Source: Paracoccaceae bacterium (GTDB taxonomy: Bacteria > Pseudomonadota > Alphaproteobacteria > Rhodobacterales > Rhodobacteraceae). From it: DNA of 11,121 nucleotides. The position numbers were made by a program, and so were the translations under genes. Shown here one piece after another: positions 6,685-11,121 of the stretch; position 1 is the first letter of the stretch, and each line of letters opens with the position of its first letter. The DNA lies in the NCBI GenBank assembly GCA_018222665.1, contig JAAEZW010000039.1, positions 1 through 11,121 on the forward strand, written 5' to 3'. The notes beneath the pieces were generated by a model, which had not been told where the DNA came from, made no database searches, and was given only the letters and a program-made list of their open reading frames with translations.

Positions 6685-7644
6685 TTATGAGGATGAAATC
6701 ATCTCGGATTGTTTGACGATGACTTCTGCTTGTTTGATTGACGCAATATCAACCAAACGCCCTTTGTAAACTGTTGCGCCCTCACCGTTTGCTTTGGCCG
6801 CTTCCATCGCTTCCAAAATTTCGCGAGCTTCTGTCACAGCTTCTTCTGATGGGGTGAACACTTCATTTGATAGGGCAACTTGTTTGGGGTGGATGGCCCA
6901 TTTGCCAACCATACCCAATGTCGCCGAACGGCGCGCCTGTGCGCGGAAACCTTCATCATCTGAAAAATCGCCGTATGGGCCATCTACGGGCAAAACGCCA
7001 TGTGTGCGACATGCCGCAACAATGGCAGATTGCGCCCAATGCCATGGATCAGACCAATAGTTTTTGCCCTCGTGATGCATGTAATAGTTTGCCTGCGTCC
7101 CACCGATACCTGTCGTCGCCATACCCATAGAGGCAGCGAAATCAGCAGCACCCAACGCCATTGCCTGTAGGCGTGGCGTTGCAGCAGCGATTTCTTCGAC
7201 ATGGGAAATGCCAGCGGCGCTTTCAATGATAACCTCAAACGCGATCTGTTTGTCGCGACCCTGCGCGCGTTCCACAGCTGTAACAAGCGCATCAACCGCA
7301 TATAAATCCGCAGCACACCCAACCTTTGGGATCATTATTTGATCCAAGCGTTCGGATGCATTTTCCAGCAGTTCAACCACATCGCGATACCAATAGGGCG
7401 TGTCCAAACCATTGATGCGAACAGACAGTGTTTTGGTTCCCCAATCGATCGAACCAATCGCATCAATCACGTTTTGGCGCGCACTATCTTTGTCAGAGGG
7501 CGCAACTGAGTCTTCAAGATCAAGATTGATCACGTCCGCAGCACTGGCCGCCATTTTTTCAAAAATCGCTGGACGCGAACCAGGGCCAAACAATTGGCAA
7601 CGATTTGGGCGGGCAACGGGAGTTGGTTGGATGCGAAATGACAT
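6685..7644 (-). CDS. mcl1: L-malyl-CoA / beta-methylmalyl-CoA lyase
   Basis: This 319-residue enzyme of the HpcH/HpaI aldolase/citrate lyase family reversibly cleaves L-malyl-CoA to acetyl-CoA and glyoxylate, and beta-methylmalyl-CoA to propionyl-CoA and glyoxylate, in the ethylmalonyl-CoA pathway of acetate assimilation. The start MSFRIQPTPVARPNRCQLFG is nearly that of the Rhodobacter enzyme. Arg76 (SVRINGLDT) and the Mg2+ ligands Glu141 (EVIIESAAG) and Asp168 (LGAADFA) fall at the same numbers as in R. sphaeroides Mcl1. GMVGKWAIHPKQ lies in the C-terminal third, and the lid-like tail ends IKQAEVIVKQSEMISSS. AAAGG lies 5 nt before ATG 7644. It is transcribed alone, divergently from the epimerase operon. 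It implies that the host carries the ethylmalonyl-CoA pathway; the other genes are outside this window. Confidence 0.96.
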   Translation of the reverse strand: MSFRIQPTPVARPNRCQLFGPGSRPAIFEKMAASAADVINLDLEDSVAPSDKDSARQNVIDAIGSIDWGTKTLSVRINGLDTPYWYRDVVELLENASERLDQIMIPKVGCAADLYAVDALVTAVERAQGRDKQIAFEVIIESAAGISHVEEIAAATPRLQAMALGAADFAASMGMATTGIGGTQANYYMHHEGKNYWSDPWHWAQSAIVAACRTHGVLPVDGPYGDFSDDEGFRAQARRSATLGMVGKWAIHPKQVALSNEVFTPSEEAVTEAREILEAMEAAKANGEGATVYKGRLVDIASIKQAEVIVKQSEMISSS

Positions 7645-7690
7645 GACAGCCTTTCTGCTTGCGCAACTAAATTTCGAATTTCATAGAAAG

Positions 7691-7709
7691 TTGGTTATAA
7701 AATTACCAA
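7691..7709. promoter_or_regulatory. Inverted repeat TTGGT-N9-ACCAA in the mcl1 upstream region
   Basis: Two 5-bp arms (7691-7695 and 7705-7709) are separated by an AT-rich 9-bp centre, 47 bp before the mcl1 start. The minus strand across it contains TATAAC (7699-7694), a good -10-like hexamer, though no strong -35 lies 16-18 bp upstream. A further 8-bp palindrome TTGCGCAA lies about 10 bp before the mcl1 start. The spacing could suit a LysR-type or similar regulator; which one is not known. Confidence 0.3.
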
Positions 7710-7772
7710 TCCAAGCGCAACCAAATTTTGCATTTGCAGCAATTTTTCTGCATCGCCGCAGGATGATTGGAA

Positions 7773-7801
7773 TTGAAAGTCCATCCAAAGGATGATTCAA
7801 T
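7773..7801 (+). promoter_or_regulatory. Candidate promoter of the epimerase-aminotransferase operon with an internal inverted repeat
   Basis: TTGAAA (7773-7778) and TTCAAT (7796-7801) are separated by exactly 17 bp, 5 of 6 and 4 of 6 matches to sigma-70-type boxes. The spacer holds an inverted repeat CATCC-AAA-GGATG (7782-7794), placed where a repressor would block polymerase. AGGATGATT also occurs twice, 29 bp apart (7760-7768 and 7789-7797). A start of transcription near 7808 would leave an 18-nt leader with AAGGA, supporting ATG 7826 as the translation start. Confidence 0.45.
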
Positions 7802-7825
7802 TTTATGATCGCCAAGGAAACATCT

Positions 7826-8791
7826 ATGAAAATCGACGTATCGCAAGACTCCTTCCCACTTAAATCCGCGTTCCGAATTTCACGCGGCAGCAAAACAACA
7901 GCGGATGTGGTGACAGTCAAACTGACACGGAATGGCGTTCAGGGATGGGGGGAATGCGTCCCCTATGCACGATATGGGGAAACAGCTGAAAGTGTGAATG
8001 AACAACTGCAATCGGTACCCCCACACATAACCCGCGCTGAATTAATCGAAACGCTACCAGCCGGGGCAGCACGCAACGCATTGGATTGCGCGATTTGGGA
8101 TTTGAAGGCCAAGGAAACAAACAGCCGTGTGTGGCAATTGGCAAAATTGCCGAAACCTCAACCTGTGCAAACGGCATTCACACTTTCGCTGGACACAGTC
8201 GAAAACATGACGCGGGCCGCCGCGCAAAACGCCCACCGTCCGATCCTAAAGCTAAAAGTGGGCACACCCGATGATCTGAACCGACTTGTGGCCGTACGTA
8301 ATGCAGCACCAAATGCGAAATTGGTCATCGATGCAAATGAAGGCTGGACAATAGACGACTACCACATGCTGATTAATCACCTTATGGACCTGAACATTGC
8401 GCTTATTGAACAACCATTTCCTGCTGGGCAGGACGCATGTCTTACTGATCTAGACCGCCCTATCCCGATTTGCGCAGATGAATCTGTGCATAACAGTGCA
8501 GATTTACCAGCGCTTCTTGGAAAATACGATTGCGTGAACATTAAATTGGACAAATCAGGCGGATTGACCGCCGCCATCGACTTGAAGGCCAAGTCACAAG
8601 CGATGGGATTTGGCATCATGGTTGGATGTATGGTGGGGACATCGTTGGCCATGGCACCTGCCCAACTGCTTGCGTCGGATGCGACACTAGTTGACCTTGA
8701 CGGTCCACTGTTATTAGCGAAAGATCGCGTCATCCCGATTTCGTATGATGCGCGTGGAATGCATCCTGCGCCTGCGGAATTATGGGGTTAG
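7826..8791 (+). CDS. Dipeptide epimerase (L-Ala-D/L-Glu type), enolase superfamily
   Basis: This 321-residue enolase-superfamily enzyme probably inverts the alpha-carbon of the second residue of dipeptides such as L-Ala-D-Glu released from murein. The catalytic bases are expected at K144 of the LKLKVG motif and K240 of NIKLDKSGG; Mg2+ ligands are D169 (LVIDAN), E195 (LIEQPF) and D218 (ICADES). The VDLDG motif (D290, D292) matches the DxD signature that binds the substrate amino group in Ala-Glu epimerases. The N-terminal capping domain begins after about residue 8 (FPLKSAFRISRG). ATG 7826 with AAGGA 7 nt upstream is preferred to ATG 7805, which has no comparable site. The aminotransferase gene follows 15 bp later in an obvious operon. 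No signal peptide is visible, so it is cytoplasmic. Other dipeptide specificities exist in this family. Confidence 0.93.
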   Translation: MKIDVSQDSFPLKSAFRISRGSKTTADVVTVKLTRNGVQGWGECVPYARYGETAESVNEQLQSVPPHITRAELIETLPAGAARNALDCAIWDLKAKETNSRVWQLAKLPKPQPVQTAFTLSLDTVENMTRAAAQNAHRPILKLKVGTPDDLNRLVAVRNAAPNAKLVIDANEGWTIDDYHMLINHLMDLNIALIEQPFPAGQDACLTDLDRPIPICADESVHNSADLPALLGKYDCVNIKLDKSGGLTAAIDLKAKSQAMGFGIMVGCMVGTSLAMAPAQLLASDATLVDLDGPLLLAKDRVIPISYDARGMHPAPAELWG

Positions 8792-8806
8792 AATAAAGGA
8801 TTTAGA

Positions 8807-9670
8807 ATGAACCGCACTGTTTATGTAAACGGAGAGTACCTTCCCGAAACCGAAGCCAAGGTATCAATTTTTGATCGTGGGTTTCTAATGGCGGATGCGG
8901 TTTATGAAGTGACATCCGTACTCGGTAGCAAACTAATCGACTTTGACGGGCACATCGTGCGCCTGCAACGCTCATTAGATGAATTGGAAATCAACAACCC
9001 CCACACACGCGAGGAATGGTTGAACATTCATCGCGAGTTGGTGCGCACGAATGACCTTGTCGATGGCGGAATTTATCTGCAGATTTCACGCGGCGCACCA
9101 AATGATCGTGATTTTGTTTGGCCAGACCCCGAAATGACCGCTCCGACGGTGGTGCTCTTTACGCAAAGCAAGCCTGGCCTGGCCAACAGCCCATCGGCAC
9201 AAACTGGCATCAAAGTCATCAGTATCGAGGATATTCGTTGGGGGCGCCGTGACATTAAAACGGTACAGCTTTTGTATCCCTCAATGGGAAAAATGATGGC
9301 ACAAAAAGCGGGCGCAGACGATGCATGGATGGTTCAAGATGGCCATGTAACAGAGGGTACATCCAATAACGCCTATATCGTCAAGGACGGCGTCATCATC
9401 ACACGCGCGCTTTCAAATAATATCCTACACGGCATCACCCGTGCCGCCGTTTTGCGTTTCGCGGACGAAGCACAGATGAAGATAGAAGAGCGTAATTTTA
9501 CGATTGAAGAGGCACAGCAAGCGGATGAGGCATTCATCACCAGTGCATCTGCCTTCGTGACCCCCGTTGTGGAATTAGACGGACAGAAAATTTCCAGCGG
9601 CGCACCAGGATCTGTCGTCCCAAGACTGCGGGAAATCTATCTAGAAGAAAGCATGAAAACCGCGATCTAA
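8807..9670 (+). CDS. D-amino-acid aminotransferase (class IV, PLP)
   Basis: This 287-residue cytoplasmic class IV aminotransferase most likely transfers amino groups between D-amino acids such as D-alanine and 2-oxoglutarate to give D-glutamate. The start MNRTVYVNGEYLPETEAKVS is followed by DRGFLMADAVYEV (23-35), a typical fold-type IV opening. The PLP Schiff-base lysine is K151 in RRDIKTVQLLYPSMGKMMAQ, and the cofactor-binding motif VTEGTSNNAYIV includes E183. These features fit D-alanine transaminase better than branched-chain aminotransferase or aminodeoxychorismate lyase, though class IV substrates are hard to separate by sequence. AAAGGA lies 6 nt before the ATG, 15 bp after the epimerase stop. 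Paired with the epimerase it suggests recovery of D-Glu and D-Ala from murein peptides. Its stop overlaps that of the convergent downstream gene. Confidence 0.92.
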   Translation: MNRTVYVNGEYLPETEAKVSIFDRGFLMADAVYEVTSVLGSKLIDFDGHIVRLQRSLDELEINNPHTREEWLNIHRELVRTNDLVDGGIYLQISRGAPNDRDFVWPDPEMTAPTVVLFTQSKPGLANSPSAQTGIKVISIEDIRWGRRDIKTVQLLYPSMGKMMAQKAGADDAWMVQDGHVTEGTSNNAYIVKDGVIITRALSNNILHGITRAAVLRFADEAQMKIEERNFTIEEAQQADEAFITSASAFVTPVVELDGQKISSGAPGSVVPRLREIYLEESMKTAI

Positions 9671-10230
9671 TCGCGAAGTTGCGCACCAACCTGCGTCAAA
9701 CAGGCATCAACAAGCGCGGTTTCATCCGCGCTTAACGATTGCGCGCGCGGATAGATTGGATTTGCGCGATCGTTCAACACAACCGTATCCCACCCATCGG
9801 TCGTTTCCATAAAGTGTTGAACGCCTGCTTCCCCGAAGACATGCAAATACCCCTGTAGAACCACATCCAAGTAACTGAGCAATATTGGATGATCGGGCGT
9901 TGGCGGGAATCGCGTCGCTTCGGGGATCGCGTAAATAGCCAGTTCAGGATTATCAGAATGATCATGGGTGATCATATCGGTTGCCACCAAACGATCATAT
10001 CCCTCTTCTCGGGCATCTAGTGCACCCCAATCGGCATTGGGCACCTTGGCGATCAGTCCAAGTAATTCCGTGCCATCAGCCGAAACAATCGTTAAAAACG
10101 CCATATCCCGCGCATTTGTACGTTTCCAAACGCGCCGCCAACCCGACAGTTTTGCTGGGCGTGCATCCTGATACACGTGGGTTTTGGTATTAACGAGACT
10201 GCCGTAGCCAAAAAAATATGGATCATTCAT
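9667..10230 (-). CDS. Gamma-glutamylcyclotransferase-like (AIG2/GGCT fold) protein
   Basis: This 187-residue protein starts MNDPYFFGYGSLVN, with the YGSL motif at residues 9-12 that forms the gamma-glutamyl pocket of the GGCT/AIG2 fold. Glu75 or Glu76 in LDAREEGYDR sits where the catalytic glutamate of the family is expected. Family members cleave gamma-glutamyl dipeptides or gamma-glutamyl amines to 5-oxoproline; the exact substrate is uncertain, and the C-terminal half (YLDVVLQGYLHVFG...) is of the longer bacterial kind. ATG 10230 matches the family start but lacks a clear ribosome-binding site; a TTG at 10275 gives 15 atypical extra residues. Its TAG overlaps the aminotransferase TAA by 4 bp in convergent orientation, so the two are not in one operon. 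It is divergent from the riboswitch-gcvT unit. Confidence 0.87.
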   Translation of the reverse strand: MNDPYFFGYGSLVNTKTHVYQDARPAKLSGWRRVWKRTNARDMAFLTIVSADGTELLGLIAKVPNADWGALDAREEGYDRLVATDMITHDHSDNPELAIYAIPEATRFPPTPDHPILLSYLDVVLQGYLHVFGEAGVQHFMETTDGWDTVVLNDRANPIYPRAQSLSADETALVDACLTQVGAQLRD

Positions 10231-10298
10231 AACTGCAGTGTTGGACCACCCTTTCAGCGGTGTCAAACCTATCAATTACACTGCGTGCAAAAATTATG

Positions 10299-10328
10299 TT
10301 GGCAATTTTGTGTACATATGTCTACATA
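10299..10328 (+). promoter_or_regulatory. Possible gcvT promoter
   Basis: TTGGCA (10299-10304) and TACATA (10323-10328) lie 18 bp apart, just ahead of the riboswitch, and would start transcription near the foot of the first aptamer. The boxes are mediocre. An inverted repeat GTCTA-CA-TAGAC (10320-10331) overlaps the putative -10. Confidence 0.3.
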
Positions 10329-10332
10329 GACG

Positions 10333-10482
10333 CACCACCATGGGAGAACTGGTGATCCAGTGCCGAAGGAGCAACCGCCCCCGGAAACTCTCAGGCTGCA
10401 GGACCATGGGGTAAATAGACTCTGGAGAGAGATGTGTAACATCCGCCGAAGGGATAGCGATCTCAGGCAAAAGTACAGAGGG
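10333..10482 (+). promoter_or_regulatory. Tandem (two-aptamer) glycine riboswitch
   Basis: Two glycine aptamers lie in series before gcvT. Aptamer 1 (about 10333-10411) closes with ACCATGG/CCATGGG, contains hairpin CTGG-TGAT-CCAG (10349-10360), the conserved GCCGAAGGAGCAA (10362-10374) and CTCTCAGGC (10388-10396). Aptamer 2 (about 10420-10480) closes with CTCTG/CAGAG, contains hairpin GATGT-GTA-ACATC (10431-10443), CGCCGAAGG (10444-10452) and ATCTCAGGCAAAAG (10460-10473). A linker of about 8 nt joins them. This class turns on glycine-cleavage genes when glycine is plentiful, which fits the gcvT gene directly downstream. Confidence 0.95.
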
Positions 10483-10556
10483 GGCATCAAACCGCGGACA
10501 TCGCACCGCGAGTGTATTGATGCCGGATTATCCGGTAAGACATTGAAGGAAACCGG
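10483..10556 (+). promoter_or_regulatory. Expression platform of the glycine riboswitch and gcvT ribosome-binding site
   Basis: After aptamer 2, GGCATCAA (10483-10490) pairs with TTGATGCC (10517-10524), with an inner CGCGG/CCGCG stem (10493-10497, 10506-10510). Next, CCGGA-TTA-TCCGG (10523-10535) can form a small hairpin. Alternatively TCCGGT (10531-10536) can pair with ACCGGA (10552-10557), enclosing the ribosome-binding site GAAGGA (10545-10550) and touching the A of the start codon. The two uses of TCCGG exclude each other. No T-run is present, so control at translation initiation is more likely than termination. Confidence 0.55.
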
Positions 10557-11121
10557 ATGAGCGAAGGCCTAAAGCAAACGCCATTTTATGATCTACACCT
10601 CGAACTGGGCGCTAAAATGGTGCCTTTCGCGGGATATGACATGCCCGTACAATATGCGGCAGGCGTGATGAAAGAACATCTACACACGCGATCCAAGGCA
10701 GGATTATTTGATGTCAGCCATATGGGTCAGGTGATCCTGCGCGGGCCGGATTATGAAACGACTGCGCGTGCGCTGGAACGTTTGATCCCCATGAATGTCC
10801 TTGATCTGGGCGTTGATCGTCAGCGCTATGGTTTCTTTACAAATGAGCAAGGCGGAATTTTAGATGATTTGATGTTCGCAAATCGCGGAGACCACATTTT
10901 TGTCGTGGTAAATGCCGCGTGCAAAGATGCCGACATTGCGCATCTGCGGAAATATTTGGAACCTGAAATTACGGTCAAATCCTTGGACAATCGCGCCCTA
11001 TTGGCAATTCAGGGCCCCGCGGCCGAGGCCGTCATGGCCGAGTATCATCCCAGATTTGCCGATATGCGCTTTATGGATGTGGACACCCTTCCCATTGCAG
11101 GTGCGGAATGTTGGGTTTCCC
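10557..11121 (+). CDS. gcvT: Aminomethyltransferase, glycine cleavage T protein (partial)
   Basis: GcvT takes the aminomethyl group from the lipoyl H protein, transfers its methylene to tetrahydrofolate and releases ammonia, in the glycine cleavage system. The first 188 codons are present, about half of the roughly 370-residue family length; the frame runs off the right edge without a stop. Family landmarks are TPFYDLHLELGAKMVPFAGY (8-27), MPVQYAAGVMKEH, LFDVSHMGQV (49-58), RQRYGFFTNEQGGILDDLM (87-105, with the folate-contacting Asp of the LDDL motif) and ALLAIQGPAAEAV. GAAGGA lies 6 nt before ATG 10557. Control by the tandem glycine riboswitch immediately upstream supports the assignment; gcvH and gcvP are expected to follow. 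Confidence 0.97.
   Translation, partial: MSEGLKQTPFYDLHLELGAKMVPFAGYDMPVQYAAGVMKEHLHTRSKAGLFDVSHMGQVILRGPDYETTARALERLIPMNVLDLGVDRQRYGFFTNEQGGILDDLMFANRGDHIFVVVNAACKDADIAHLRKYLEPEITVKSLDNRALLAIQGPAAEAVMAEYHPRFADMRFMDVDTLPIAGAECWVS

Noticed and set aside
7400-7795. 131-codon rightward open frame across the mcl1 5' end and promoter region
   Set aside because: Antisense to mcl1 for most of its length; the rest is the divergent regulatory region.
10360-10560. 66-codon open frame through the glycine riboswitch
   Set aside because: The sequence is fully explained by the two aptamers and the expression platform; no sign of a leader peptide.

Overview
The window looks like chromosomal DNA of a marine-type alphaproteobacterium of the Rhodobacterales (roseobacter) group with moderate, roughly 50% GC. 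The evidence is the Rhodobacter-like L-malyl-CoA lyase with E141, D168 and R76 in register with the R. sphaeroides enzyme, the FYDLN-acid protein, the TruB and AccA sequences, and a tandem glycine riboswitch in front of gcvT. It is mainly a housekeeping and central-metabolism region. I see no CRISPR array, insertion sequence, toxin-antitoxin pair or recognisable defence system.

Left third (1-3105), all genes leftward: a partial gene for a membrane-anchored or secreted acidic protein running off the left edge; a small DUF5665 membrane protein whose start overlaps the end of a DUF1643 gene; truB (tRNA U55 pseudouridine synthase); and an EamA-family drug/metabolite transporter. A gene-poor, AT-rich gap (3106-3597) follows, then tRNA-Ala(GGC), also leftward. 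The last 20 bases of the tRNA before its CCA are copied exactly 210 bp downstream of it. This is the signature of a tRNA attachment site and suggests the relic of an integrated element.

Middle (3747-6535): a leftward FYDLN-acid gene with a degenerate zinc-ribbon pattern and a very acidic tail. Divergent from it are a YgjP-like (DUF45) zinc metallopeptidase and a GntR/FCD regulator that has a perfect 14-bp palindrome just before its start. The regulator converges, 4 bp apart, on leftward accA (acetyl-CoA carboxyltransferase alpha).

Right third (6685-11121): leftward mcl1 (L-malyl-CoA/beta-methylmalyl-CoA lyase, ethylmalonyl-CoA pathway) with its own terminator. Divergent from it is a two-gene operon for an L-Ala-D/L-Glu-type dipeptide epimerase and a D-amino-acid aminotransferase, a likely route for recovering D-amino acids from murein peptides. 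A convergent gamma-glutamylcyclotransferase-like gene overlaps the aminotransferase stop by 4 bp. The window ends in gcvT (partial), preceded by a two-aptamer glycine riboswitch whose downstream segment can form two mutually exclusive hairpins at the ribosome-binding site.

The points most worth a second look are the tRNA-Ala 3'-end duplication, the switching hairpins of the riboswitch, the operator-like inverted repeat inside the epimerase promoter, the palindrome before the GntR gene, and the zinc-less ribbon of the FYDLN protein. I did not find a clearly new multi-gene system.
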